The notes beneath the pieces are model-generated. The model had not been told where the DNA came from and did not search any database. It worked only from the letters and a program-made list of their open reading frames with translations. The position numbers and the translations under genes were made by a program. This document shows positions 23,799 to 35,376 of a DNA stretch of 64,000 bases, in pieces. Origin of the DNA: Enchytraeus crypticus (lineage: Eukaryota > Annelida > Clitellata > Enchytraeida > Enchytraeidae); contig CAJHZI010000294.1 of assembly GCA_905160935.1 (NCBI GenBank), positions 871,001-935,000 of the forward strand, in the 5' to 3' direction. Every line of letters begins with the position of its first letter. The first letter of the stretch is position 1.

Positions 23799-24071
23799 AT
23801 GTCAACTTGTCGTGACCTTTTGAACCGAATACGACGACAACAGATGAAATTTTTCGGACACATTATGCGGAACAAAATAGTTGAAAATACCGTAGTGACA
23901 GGAATAATAAAAGGAAAAATATGCAAGGGTCGACAACGAATAACGTTTATTAAGAGTCTTAGCAAATGGATGCAGTTAACTGAAACAGAGATGATCAGAG
24001 CAACAATGAACAGAGGCATATGGAGGAATATGACCATGACCGCCCAGGCTTGGAACAGGCACGGCACTTAG
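23799..24071 (+). pseudogene. LINE reverse transcriptase C-terminal fragment
   Basis: A 90-codon frame reads RRQQMKFFGHIMRNKIVENT, VTGIIKGKICKGRQRITFIK, SLSKWMQ and MNRGIWRNMTMTA. The pattern RRxxKFxGHIxR...GxxxGxxxxGRQRxTxxxSLxxWM is a common C-terminal block of animal LINE polyproteins (family knowledge, often RTE-like). No catalytic region lies upstream, so this is a 5'-truncated insertion that happens to stay open. Confidence 0.65.
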
Positions 24072-24079
24072 AGAAGATT

Positions 24080-24890
24080 TTTTGAGAGGCAGATTCTAAA
24101 GCAGTCAATAGAAAAATATTCAGAAGCCATAGGTCTCTGTAACATTACTAGACGTTTGTAGGGGTGGGCCTTTGAGTCAGATCTATGGTATTTGATTGCT
24201 CTATGACCTATGGTATGATCAGTAAAGACGTGATAGTAGTGGGTGTCTGAGAATGTTTCGAACCTGCATTTAGTAGTATTACTCACAGACTAGATAAGTT
24301 TAATTTTTAAATAAAAATATTTTAAATTACAAAACCAAAATGGTCTACATGTATAATGTAAATTGTCTATAAAATTGCGCCCGCAATGTGAATCGATTTC
24401 AAAATTATAAAACTTGACAAGTTGAGCTAGTTTATTGATAACATAGCTTTTACTAACAGTAAGCTTAGTCTAACTACTGTTGAACCGTTCAACAACTACA
24501 AAAACTGACGTTAAAACTTAGGCAATAATAAACTAAAGGCCAAGTTCAATGTGTTTTCTAAAAATTTATAGTCTTTCAAATGCATCATCTGATCGATTTA
24601 TCATTAGCAGGTTTTCTGCCTTCAAGCAATTCATACAGCGCAGAGCAATTTGAAGCAATACACACCGCTCAAGACAGCTGAATGAGAGAGGCTGTCAAGT
24701 TATATAATGGTCTCACTTGCAGAGCATCATTAAGTCATCATGGGAGATCAATAAATCTACAGACGTCTCGTGGCGCCTGTTTGCCGACCGGTGCTAGCTC
24801 TGTCTCTGTAGACACTACCGAGACTTTCGATTAGAATAACGAACGATAGCTTTTTATGGCGATATTTGTTGGACTCAGAATATAGCAAAT
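24080..24890. other. Gene-free stretch
   Basis: No recognisable feature. Confidence 0.4.
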
Positions 24891-24894
24891 TAAG

Positions 24895-25090
24895 ACGTTC
24901 TTGAGAGAGTTATCACTCTTTATAGATATCACTCTTTTATCACTCCCTTTCTAGATATCACTGTGTTATCATTCTCTTTTTACATATCACTTTGTTATCA
25001 GTATTTCTAGATACCACTCTGTTATCGATCACTGTCTTACATATAACTCTATTATCACTCTCATTTTAGATATTGCCTGTTATTAATCTC
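24895..25090 (+). repeat. Degenerate minisatellite leading into a palindrome
   Basis: Variants of ATCACTCTGTTATC followed by CTCTTTCTAGAT recur about six times. The last unit forms the arm of the palindrome at 25088. Confidence 0.6.
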
Positions 25091-25124
25091 TTTCTACATG
25101 GCATTCTGTTATCGCTAATATATA

Positions 25125-25170
<46 letters not shown>

Positions 25171-25207
25171 TATATATTAGCGATAACAGAATGCCATGTA
25201 GAAAGAG
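25088..25207. repeat. (TA)n-centred palindrome with perfect 41-nt arms
   Basis: 25088-25128 and 25167-25207 are exact reverse complements, joined by a pure (TA)n centre. A second, longer (TA)n tract (about 25224-25298) follows after a short TGTACTGTATGTACTGTA spacer. Confidence 0.85.
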
Positions 25208-25220
25208 TGTACTGTATGTA

Positions 25221-25301
<81 letters not shown>

Positions 25302-25409
25302 GCTACGGATACAATTATTTGTAGATAATATTCTGACAGCATTAATCACTGACAGCAGTGCTATTTTTGATAGAGTAGTATCAGTATTGGATGTAGACAT
25401 AATTTTGTT

Positions 25410-27285
25410 TTAAAGAATTATTCTGTGATATACATGTAAGACTTTATAGGAATTAGATAAGTTAAGTGCTAGATAGTATAAGTTTTAATATAGGTATTAT
25501 GTTGGCCTAATATAATATATATAATAAGTAGACATGGTTCTCATTAGCTATATACTGTACATGTACATACTGTATATTGACATCATTCTGTAGTCATTCT
25601 GTAGTCAGAGAATTTACTCTGCAGACATCATATGCAGCTGTCACGGCGGTTATTTTATAGACATTGGCGTGGTAATCATCACTAAAGTATTCATCATCAG
25701 CATCACTGCTATCATTATCATTTGTTCTCTGTCACAGTAGCTGTGTTGCTATTATCCAACAATTACAATGTAAATTTGAGTTGTTCGCAGCGTAAGTAAC
25801 AATGTTGTCATTTTAGTAGAGTCAACATCAAGATTGTCATTTTAGTAGAGTCAACATCACGTATTCCTGCTATGTTCAGGAGTGGCTTACCATGTAGCAT
25901 ATCATTTAAAATAAATGTTAAATTGTTAAAGTTGAATATTCGTTGTTGATGTGAATTTTTGCACGTTCCTATTGCTTGTATAATCTGTGCTGTGATGAAC
26001 AAATAAACTATATGACAAAAAATTATTAAATCGCATAAAATGGCTAAAGTAAAGTAAATGAGTAAAACAATAATCATATTTTTAACATTAGATTTTTGTA
26101 AATAGTTTACAATAACTTTTTTCATATTATTTTAACTTTAGTTTGTACAAAACATAGTCATAATATATCTTCAGGTCTACCGGCTAGCGGATCTGGCCAA
26201 TTGGAAATGCTGTGAACTGAATTTTTCCTCATCTCTTATCTTTTATTCAGTATCTAACTATCGGAAACCCAAATGAGCTTAAAATGATGTGATCTGAAAT
26301 TATGTAACGTAAAATGAAATCAATAGATAATTTTAAGGAGTTAAAGGTTTTTTGTAAGCATTGATTTGGCGACACAAAGTCTAGCGCATTACGAAGAAAT
26401 ATGTAAAAAGTAGGCCTACTATATTTACCTTAAATTGCTTTGTACTGATAAATTATGCAACGATTATAAGGCAGGATTATTATGCATTATAAATGACCAA
26501 CTGATTTATACACTGATGGACTGTACCCTCTTCTAGAAGAAAGTTTCATAATTTTGCGAGTTTTTCGTGATCGTTTAAAGATTAATATCGAATTTTTAAG
26601 AGACTCAAAGATTTTTCACCGCTAGTGGGATGAGAAATTGAGAATTGAACCCGGCAGTTAAATGATTTATGTTTTTAACCCATCTTTAGCAAACAGCAAC
26701 AGCAGTCTTTTTGATGTGTTGCTACTTGTGTTTTGCTTACGATGATAATCAGCACGCTTGTTAATTGATTGATAAATACAAAGTGCATTAAACCCCAAAC
26801 TCTTCTACAATTCTTTCAATCATTGAGTTATTTCTTGACTGCCCATGTTGCACTTTTCTGCCCCTATGAGAGGATTATTGGTCCAGTCATTTTCCATGTC
26901 GCAGTCTGTTGGACTCAGAAGATTTGTCTTTGGGACGCTGGCAGGAACCCGGGACGCTTATTTACATACGACGTGACTTGGAGCAGCACCCCTCCCCCGC
27001 TCTTGAGGGGCTCACCCCTCCATGGTCATCCCCCACTTATACCGCTGATAGTGTTTGAAAGAATTGAGGTCGTTGTTACGGGTTAAATTCTGTGGAGGAA
27101 GATTACTTAAAAAGAAGACTATTCACTCTTTCGACCAATAGTCAGATATCCTTTCTCATGATTTAGTGCTTCATTTACCATAAATAAATATAATTAAACT
27201 ATTGTTCCTAAAGTAAGCCAGCTAGCTCTATTGATAATTTTAGACTTAACATCAGGTTATTAATTCTCAGTTATTTTCTTTATCC
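25410..27285. other. Gene-free stretch
   Basis: No family features in the short frames. A direct duplication of GTCATTTTAGTAGAGTCAAC lies at about 25807-25857. Near 26625-26665 a minus-strand tRNA-like B box may mark an old SINE. Confidence 0.4.
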
Positions 27286-27286
27286 G

Positions 27287-27339
<53 letters not shown>

Positions 27340-27386
27340 ATTCTCTCTCTCTTTCTCTCTCTTTCTCTCTCTCTCTTTCTCTCTTA
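27286..27386. repeat. (CT)n microsatellite
   Basis: A CT run with TTT interruptions. Confidence 0.85.
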
Positions 27387-27500
27387 ACATTATCAATTTT
27401 TGAGATTAATTTTACTTGAGAAAACATTTTATATTATAAGCAGCAAATGCATTTTAAATGACTACAACAATTGATTAAGATTAATATAATATATATAAAT

Positions 27501-27507
<7 letters not shown>

Positions 27508-27558
<51 letters not shown>
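27508..27558. repeat. (TA)n microsatellite
   Basis: A pure TA run following degenerate TATAT sequence. Confidence 0.85.
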
Positions 27559-27559
<1 letters not shown>

Positions 27560-27946
27560 CACCAATAGGGCAGGGGGTCACCGCCCCATCTCTCCATAGC
27601 AGTCTACTCTTTCAGTTGATCTCCAGCCCCGGGTGAGACTTCTCGAGGCATCTCCATCATGCTCATCTTGATCTCCCGCGGGAATTCAAAGCTGCATCTG
27701 ATGCTGTAATCTTACACTCCTCGCCAGTTGCTGCTGCCAGTAATGCAACACATTCTGATGCAACAAAACTCCGTTATTGTTAAATAACACTCTGCTGTTG
27801 CTGAACAACATTTTCTGCTGTTGCAAGGAAGACTTTCTAGCTTTTATTGCTGTCATTCAATGACTGCTTTATGCCAATTGTGCTGTCTAATAGCTAGTTA
27901 TTGCTGTATTAACACTAACCGACACTGGTTAGGTTATTTTGGATTC

Positions 27947-28175
27947 TCTCTCTCTCTCTCTCTCTCTAGTATTACGCAAAGTGGCAGGTCCTAGGTATAT
28001 ATCCCTACAAATATGCTGCCTTTCAACATGATCAACAAGTTTAAGCCATCAAAAATGCTATGCCTTACCTACGTGTACACTGCAATTTAGCCTCTAGTCG
28101 GACTTTCCAAACTATAGGCTACAAGACATGTGGATAAGGCGTAGCCTTTTTCAAGGGTTTAACTTGTGGATCGAT
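27947..28175. repeat. Family C fragments in inverted arrangement
   Basis: About 27947-28060 begins with (CT)n and AAAGTGGCAGGTCC, so it is a minus-strand 3' part. About 28100-28175 (ACTATAGGCTACAA, TGGATAAGGCGTAGCC) is plus-strand middle part. The two pieces face each other. Confidence 0.5.
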
Positions 28176-28463
28176 GCAATCATTATTTGAACTGAAATCA
28201 CACTATAAATAGTAATGTAAACCGTGGGCCTAACATGCACTTGGTCGAATATTGAATAGAGAGAGAAATAATTTATAACAGTGCTAAAAGCTGATATAGT
28301 TATACAGCTAAGGCAATAAATAAACCATAGAGCAAGATGTGAAGTGGTGCGAGTCTTACAGAAAAAGGGAGTAAGACGGAGTGGGGAGAGGAAAGAGGAG
28401 GGGGCGGACTGCCACGGCGAGTGTGGGACTAAATTATAACGGAGTGTAATTGTGCTTGCTCTG

Positions 28464-28910
28464 GGACTTCACGTCCACCACGCTTCTGACTTCACCCCAC
28501 TGCTGCAAGCTATGACTTCACCACACTGCTGCAAAGCTCTGACTTCACCCCACTGCTGCAAGCTATGACTTCACCACACTGCTGCAAGCTCTGACTTCAC
28601 CCCACTGCTGTAAGCTCTGACTTCACCCCACTGGTACAAGCTCTGACTTCACCCCACAGCTGTAAGCTCTGACTTCACCCCACTGCTGCATTCTATGACT
28701 TCACCACACTGCTACAAGCTCTGACTTCACCCCACTGGTACAAGCGCTGACTTCACCCCACTGCTACAAGCTCTGACTTCACCACACTGCTGTAAGCTAT
28801 GACTTCACTCCACTTCTACAAGCTCTGACTTCACCCCACTGCTACAAGCTCTGACTTCACCCTACTGCTACAAGCTCTGACTTCACCCCACTGCTGTAAG
28901 CTCTGACTCC
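28464..28910 (+). repeat. Minisatellite, 26-bp unit, about 16 copies
   Basis: The unit is GACTTCACCCCACTGCTGCA plus AGCTCT. Variants are CACACT, GGTACA and CTATGA. Relatively GC-rich for this window. Confidence 0.85.
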
Positions 28911-29016
28911 CATTCTGAAGAAAATCTGATAGAACACGACTAGAAAGTTTGCATCTAAAATTAAACAGACATTACAATTCGATACAAAGCAATACATAGA
29001 CAATTCAGCTGTTATA

Positions 29017-29117
29017 CTTTAAATGACCAGGTTTGTATTTAATTCGTTAGACTGTAAATGACCAGGTTTGTATTTAATTCGTTAGACTGTAAATGACTAG
29101 GTTTATATTTAATTCTT
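29017..29117 (+). repeat. Minisatellite, 35-bp unit, three copies
   Basis: AAATGACCAGGTTTGTATTT and AATTCGTTAGACTGT repeat three times; the last copy is diverged. Confidence 0.8.
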
Positions 29118-29358
29118 GAATAGTTTTTGTCTTTCCTAACATGTAATTGCTAGGTCGAAATAAATCTACATCTCTCTTTCCCTCCCTGCCTCTCTCTTTC
29201 GGTCTCTCTCTTCTAATTGCTAGAACGTGCTAAACTCCTAGATCTGTTTAATTGCTGGCTATGTTGATTCTGAAATTTGCGTAATTGTTGCTAATGCTGC
29301 TGTTGAAATAATCGAATATTGTTCCGATAGCGATGCAATGTACTAGCGGCTAATCCCG

Positions 29359-29660
29359 TATAACGTCTATCTGTTAACTGAACTATCTAGTAGCTAATAT
29401 AATACGACGTCTATCTGTTAACTAAACTATCTAGTAGCTAATATAATACGACGTCTATCTGTTAACTAAACTATCTAGTAGCTAATATAGTACGACGTCT
29501 ATCTGTTAACTAAACTATCTAGTAGCTAATATAATACGACGTCTGTCAGTTAACTGAACTATCTAGTAGCTAATATAATACGACGTCTCTCAGTTAACTG
29601 AACTATCTAGTAGCTAAAAGCATAGAACGACTATCAGTTTACTAAACTATATTCGAGTTA
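29359..29660 (+). repeat. Minisatellite, about 44-bp unit, six to seven copies
   Basis: The unit contains CTATCTGTTAACTAAACTAT and CTAGTAGCTAATATAATACG. The last copies diverge. Confidence 0.85.
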
Positions 29661-29913
29661 TTGAACTAATTTTATCGGTACACTCCTATAAAGTCTCTGC
29701 TGAGGCTGAAGTTAAATTCAGATAAATCTTGACAGTAACTTTAAAAAGCAGTGTCTCAAGAACTCTATCAGTGACGGGTGTGGAAAGAATTGAACACGCT
29801 GTATCCTGTTTAACAGCTTTGCTTTATTTCTAAGACGATGAGTCTGCACTACTTTTTTATTTCTCGCTTTCGATTGTAAATCAACATTTTTGTAGAGGTC
29901 GCGGTGGTTGTCG

Positions 29914-29921
29914 TGACGTCA
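29914..29921. promoter_or_regulatory. CRE-like palindrome TGACGTCA
   Basis: A perfect full-length cAMP-response element (family knowledge) in a comparatively GC-rich stretch (29890-30120) about 3.6 kb upstream of the first SCHIP1 exon found. It could mark a promoter, but an isolated 8-mer may occur by chance. Confidence 0.25.
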
Positions 29922-30290
29922 TGGTTGTGTAACACGGTCTCTATACAGCTATGACATTTTTTCGCGTCGTAGATTCTTGTTTCCATTCTGTCTGTTTGTC
30001 TTCATTCCACGGTGTCAGGACCTCTGCAGGGAGGAAATGGACTGAATCCAGTGCGGATTATGCCAGTCCGGTGCCTCCTCCTTCCATCCGGATACTTTCA
30101 GAATAGTAGCTTGAGTAGAATGAGAGGGAGAGGATGAGTTTAAAAACGTCTCGTTTTCGCTATTTGCTCAAAATTTCACTGGTTTTGCTTCGACATAGTT
30201 ATAAATGATAATTTATATAAATGCTTAAATTGGCATTAAAAGATTTAAAATGGCTAAAACCTAGTTCAAAGTAGGTTTTGCTATCCAAAG

Positions 30291-30366
30291 TGTCACTGTG
30301 AATGTCACTGTGAATGTCACTGTGAATGTCACTCTGAATGTCACTGTGAATGTCACTGTGAATGGT
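30291..30366 (+). repeat. 12-bp tandem repeat, six copies
   Basis: GAATGTCACTGT repeats with one variant unit. Confidence 0.8.
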
Positions 30367-30488
30367 GTGATAGAACTTCGTGAAATGAAACCTGCTTACA
30401 GACTATGATCTCGAAATTTTGTTGAAACTTATCTCTTTGGTAAATGAATAATTATATGCATGGTGTTTTATATTTACTCAATAATAAA

Positions 30489-30622
30489 AGCTGGTAAAGC
30501 TAATATTAACGACAGCTTCCTCACTCGAACGTGATGTCAGTGACGGGCGAGCCCAGGATTTGAACCCCGCACATACTGATCCGCGGTCGATTATCTTACC
30601 GACATCGCCACTGGCTCCAGCA
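30489..30622 (-). repeat. SINE-A copy
   Basis: The reverse complement reads GCTGGAGCCAGTGGCGATGT, GACCGCGGATCAGTATGTGC, GGGTTCAAATCC, GGCTCGCCCGTCACTGACAT and ends TTAGCTTTACCAGCT. Nearly complete. Confidence 0.8.
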
Positions 30623-30949
30623 AAAGTTTAAAGAAGTGCAATTGTTAGAAATGTGCAATTGCTGTTGCAATTATTAAAATTGCAACAGCAATTATTAAAA
30701 TTGCAACAGTTGTGAGAGACATGTATTATATATGACACTGGAAACATAAGTATGAAACATTTCGACTTGCTGTTACGTGTATTATTCTGTCATTCCATGT
30801 ATGCAATGCAATACGATACAGTACAATTCATTCCAATAGCTTTCAAAAGTAGAGTACACTATGGTGCGGGAAATTACAGTTATATTTATTATAGTACAGT
30901 AATAGCCTATACAGTACGGACACGACAGTACAGTACTCAACGAATCTGT

Positions 30950-31112
30950 ACAGTACAGCAATGAAGTACAGTAAAGTACAGTACAGCAGCGCAGTAGAGT
31001 AAGGTACAATACGGCAACGCAGTACAGTAAAGTACAATACGGCAGTGCAGTACAGTAAAGTACAATATGGCAGTGCAGTACAGTAAAGTACAATACGGTA
31101 GCGCAGTACAGT
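30950..31112 (+). repeat. Minisatellite, 28-bp unit, about five copies
   Basis: The unit is GCAGTACAGTAAAGTACAAT followed by ACGGCAGT. A degenerate CAGTAC-rich zone extends back to about 30820. Confidence 0.8.
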
Positions 31113-31284
31113 AAGCCTTCAATCTTTCAGCATCTCATCATTGGACTGGTTTCGGGAGTTTGGCTAACCTTATAATTTACTCATGTGGTAGTGATGTCAG
31201 TGAAGTCAGTTAAAATCTAATTGAGTTGTTATTGTTGTGTTATTGTTGTTTTTGTGAGTACAAGGCGCTACACTTTAGTGCTAT

Positions 31285-31470
31285 ATTATAAAGTACATTT
31301 ATACTTATCAGTACATTTACTGTTATAGAGTACAGTACATTTACACTTATCAGTACATTTACTGTTATATAGTACAGTACATTTACACTTCTCAGTACAT
31401 TTACTGCTGTATAGTACAGTACATTTACACTTATCAGTACATTTACTGTTATAAAGTAAAGTACATTTAT
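31285..31470 (+). repeat. Minisatellite, 42-bp unit, four to five copies
   Basis: The unit is ACATTTACACTTATCAGT plus ACATTTACTGTTATATAGTA. The 42-bp length keeps a minus-strand frame open, which is not evidence of a gene. Confidence 0.8.
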
Positions 31471-31559
31471 TTGAGTATTTAAAATACTCGAACATAACTG
31501 AATAGCAAATAAAATGTAAAATTTTTCGTTACGAAAAATCACAAGCAATGGTTCAGCGG

Positions 31560-32485
31560 TTCACAATATGTTCACTACAGAAATGACTTCAGTAAGTCCA
31601 GATGTACATACTCTCGAGTCTCGAGTCTCGAAATATATACAAATTAGAAAACATTCTTCGCCCCGCGAATGTGTATATGGAAGTAGAATTAAGTGTGAGG
31701 AAAAGTATATTAGGCTGTAGAAAACATGGCAATGAATACATTAATTATAGTTTCAGACCAACTCGCATTGTAGACGTCAATCCCCACTAGAATATTTGCT
31801 TAAATTTCAATTTTTAATTTTTGCGATTTGCATACCATACGCGGTATAAATATTCTCTGATCTCTTGATATTAAAATATTATGAAAATTATATTAAAAGA
31901 AATGGAATACATTCCCGATTTCTGTAAATGCTACTGGAACCTATTTCTTGCAAAACTTACTACTGCTTCTGTTACTATCTTGGCAATGTGTTTCAGTTAC
32001 TTCAGTTACAAAGACACTAAGACGGCGTGACTATGCTAATGATATATTAGTTTTTCATACTAGAATCCTGGATGCTTTTATTATTATTTCAGGAATGAGA
32101 GTCTCATTTTATTTTTCTCTGCTGGATTTAACTGGACTGGAATAAGCACATCGTCTGAACGACTGGAGAGCCTCTCAGTGGTAAACTACTCAATCCTCGA
32201 GAGATGGTCTTGCCGACTGACGAGGTGGGAAAATCTTCCAGACTTAAAACCCAACATATTCACCAACCTTTCCATCTGAACACTAATCACATGGCTGACC
32301 CCACGCAAAGCTCTTCCAGTGCTACAGTGTCTGCGCTACACGGAATGGTAACCTCTAATGGTTTAACTAACACCGCATGCAACAGTCTTCACTCTCATAT
32401 AACTCAAAAGGAATTTGTGCTGGTTAGAGTTGTCTCATAAATTATAGAAGAATATATAATCAGACTTTTTGTCACATTTGCCACC
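31560..32485. other. Gene-free stretch
   Basis: Short frames only (at most 78 codons) without family features. Upstream SCHIP1 exons would be expected on the plus strand here or further left, but I could not identify one. Confidence 0.4.
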
Positions 32486-32487
32486 AT

Positions 32488-32745
32488 CATCATCACCATC
32501 GTCATCTTCAATTGAATCCCGGGTTAGCTATGATCGGGATACGAATAGACCTTCTCCACTCCTTTCTGTGGGGTGAGAAACTTTTGCATTCGCTTTAGAA
32601 AATTTTGTAGCTATTTTCTGGAGTCTAGGCGCTTACAAATGGAATACCCTTCCTGACGATGATTTCGATCTTAGTGCTTTGTCGCCTCTTACGACACTTG
32701 CAATCTTCGCTTGTTCTATTCTTCAGCAACTTGGTCACAATACGG
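32488..32745 (-). repeat. Dispersed family B element
   Basis: ATCATCATCACCATCGTCAT, TTGAATCCCGGGTTAGC, CGGGATACGAATAGACCTTC, AGAAAATTTTGTAGC, GATCTTAGTGCTTTGTCGCC and TTACGACACTTGCA. Nearly complete. Confidence 0.75.
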
Positions 32746-33272
32746 ATAAATCATTTGTCGCATTTACTATGGCTAATTAACTGCATTTATTTAAAACTAA
32801 TATGCAGTTTATTTCCAGAGCATCATGGCCGTTACTGATTCTGCCTTCAGACCAAGAAATTAGTGTCCATTTCATGATTACTCTTAGTTATGAATTGAGG
32901 TTCATTTGATTCCTCCTTTAAACCCTGAAATCACTGCATAAAATGGGTTGATATGTGACGGCCAAAATAAATAAAAACATTTTGAACCTCTAACCTTAAT
33001 GAGAGCCTGGAGTCCACAAATATGATGTTGTTGAATGATTATTTGGATTTTCGCGCATATTTTTTAAGTTATGACTTCTAATAGGTTGCAATATCTACAT
33101 TGTTAGCCGGATTAAGAATGTATTTATTTATTTTGTATTTTTTTCCAAAAATTATACATGACTAATTTTAACGAAAAGAAAAACCAAAGACTATAGAAAA
33201 ACTATGGACAGTTGAATGGGGGCCGATTTCAAGAAGAAAATATTCATTTGAATTGTTTCATTATTATTCAAA

Positions 33273-33276
<4 letters not shown>

Positions 33277-33316
<40 letters not shown>

Positions 33317-33335
33317 TATATAATTTTAAAACGTG

Positions 33336-33384
<49 letters not shown>
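33277..33384. repeat. Two (TA)n microsatellites
   Basis: TA runs at about 33277-33312 and 33339-33384, separated by TAATTTTAAAACGTG. They end about 140 bp before the SCHIP1 exon. Confidence 0.85.
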
Positions 33385-33388
<4 letters not shown>

Positions 33389-33524
33389 TTTACTTTAATA
33401 TGCAATGCAATGAAATGTATAGCCTTATGGTTGCTAAAACAATTAACTGATAATTATTTCATGTCATTTTCTGAATTTATTTGTCTTATTTTACGACCGA
33501 AAACGTTTAATCTTTTTCTGACAG

Positions 33525-34676
33525 AACGGTCAACATATGAAAGACGACCTTGATTCGCGGATGTTTGTGGTCAGACAAGGACAGCCGGAGTGTTTACCTG
33601 CTAGATCCTCTAGAGCTAAGTCCGCTTCCTACGTGTCCTCAGAGCGGACTTTGGGCCAGGGCCCGCCCCGCCCACATCTCGACGATGAATCTCTAACATC
33701 GGTCACGTACAGCACCGACAGACTGCCGGGTAGGTTTGACCGTGCCTGCCTTCTTACGACCGACACCAGCGAGCTATGTTGCACACAAAGTCAGTCTGCC
33801 TGTGATATGGAACACACTGCCTCAGAAGTAGAATCATTGAGACAGGCCTATTGTGAAGGACAAATTGAACTGACAAATGAAAACATACAGCTAAATGATC
33901 ATCCTCATCAGAATTCAGAATCCAACTTTTCAGATTTACAGGTTAACCAAGATCAGAAGGGTTTAGATTGTAGGCGAAGGACACATGAAGCGAATAGTAT
34001 TTCTGGTAACCCAGCTGTTGAGTCCGAAGTAATTGTAAATGCGAGTAAATTCTGGAGACCAGGTTCTGCCAGAAATGCTTATTCGTTTACGTCGAACTCT
34101 AGTTACGATTCTCCTGGTTATGCTGATCACAGTGATAAAATAACTTTGAATTCGATACTGCCTGATGTAGTCAGCAGCAGGACTTTGTGCTCTTCTGAAG
34201 GTATTTCATCTCCTTTGGATCATCATCAAACTCAACTAGATAATGCTCGGCAAAACCTTTCACAGAGTCACTGGAAAGCCTCTAAACCACATTCAGCACC
34301 TTCCTCGAGCTATGTAGACGTTGAGAATGATAGATTACTGGAGAAGTCAAAAACAAATCCTAATGACGTTTCCCAGAAATTAGTGGCAGATAAAATCAGA
34401 AGAACTCCTCCTAGAGGAAATCAGGATTGCTCCAGGTTTTCCTTGAGAAAGAACCATGAGATCACTGTCACGGAAGATGGACATGGAATCAGGACGCACA
34501 TGGAGAGCGGATCCGAGGTGTGCTCAGAGGACAGCGGCTATCTGAATGACCAGTCCACGGATGACGGGATGGACTTCGACGTGTACAACCTGGATACAAA
34601 TCTTCAGCAATTGAACTGGGAGAAATTTGAGCAGCAACTTCAGACGGCTCTAGAGAAAGAAGAACAAAGTATGAAG
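33525..34676 (+). CDS. schip1: SCHIP1-like protein, large 5'-proximal exon found
   Basis: This exon opens a SCHIP1-type gene whose exons continue to 50580 and together encode about 601 residues. SCHIP1 (schwannomin-interacting protein 1) binds NF2/merlin; the IQCJ-SCHIP1 form associates with ankyrin-G at axon initial segments and nodes; Drosophila Schip1 acts in Hippo signalling (family knowledge). The acceptor TTTTTCTGACAG ends at 33524 and the frame stays open from there, so the ATG at 33537 or 33561 need not be the true start. Upstream exons, possibly an IQ-motif exon, were not found. The 384 codons are polar and serine-rich. Near the end are ECSEDSGYL-like acidic blocks, DDGMDFDVYNLD and a helix WEKFEQQLQTALEKEEQSMK. 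The donor is AAG|GTGAGA at 34677, phase 0. Identity rests on the downstream exons. This exon is assigned by orientation, phase and continuity. Confidence 0.75.
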
Positions 34677-34824
34677 GTGAGATAAATAATAACACAATAA
34701 TATTAAGTAATGATATTCAATAAGAATAGCAAAAATAATACTAATTATAGTAATATATGGAATATATAAATCTATATTATATAAATGGAATGCATGAATC
34801 TAAGATCTTACCTCTGTATTTCTC

Positions 34825-35065
34825 TCTCTAGTGTTATGTCAAGTGGCACGTCCAATGTACATATTCGTACAAAAAATCTGCTTTCACGCACAGTAAGAGG
34901 ACTCCATGATCAACAAGTGGTCTCATCACAAAAGTTAAACTCTGCTCAAACCTCAACGTAGCCTCTAATGTTTTAAAAATGTGGCTGCTAGGGTAGTTTC
35001 CTATTGCCTTCCGCAGTTTCTGATTAGTTGCAACTTGTGACACGTGTACGGCTGGTCTGGTTTAT
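34825..35065 (-). repeat. Dispersed family C element
   Basis: (CT)n, then GTCAAGTGGCACGTCCAATG, TCATGATCAACAAGTGG-like sequence, TTCCTATTGCCTTCCGCAG and CAACTTGTGACACG. It is the inverse of the 17.5-kb copy and lies in the SCHIP1 intron. Confidence 0.65.
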
Positions 35066-35069
35066 ACAT

Positions 35070-35341
35070 GTAGACCCAGACCATAGGGAATATATCCATG
35101 TCAATGCCGAATAAGCTATCCGTTTACTGCGCTTGTCACAGGTGAAACAATACTGAGCGTTAGAACTAGAATGTGGAATGAAATTAAATTATTTGAGAAT
35201 ATATTAACAGAGACACTCTGTATATATTTTCTCGTTTCCTTGGATAAAAATATCAGTTTATTACACTGCTGTATCTGATGTTATCTCTCTCTTCTCTCAT
35301 TTCTTTGCACTCTTTCCCTCAATGTCTCTCTCTCTTCTTCT

Positions 35342-35376
<35 letters not shown>

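Noticed and set aside
26769..27086. 105-codon plus-strand frame
   Set aside because: No family motif, no flanking splice signals of note, and composition like the surrounding non-coding DNA.
28464..28910. CRISPR-like array
   Set aside because: Units are contiguous without unique spacers, the context is a eukaryotic genome, and it is a minisatellite. The same applies to the arrays at 20.0 and 54.4 kb.
30782..31548. Minus-strand frames of 100 codons with regular repeats
   Set aside because: They read through the 28-bp and 42-bp minisatellites. There is no homology or splice context.
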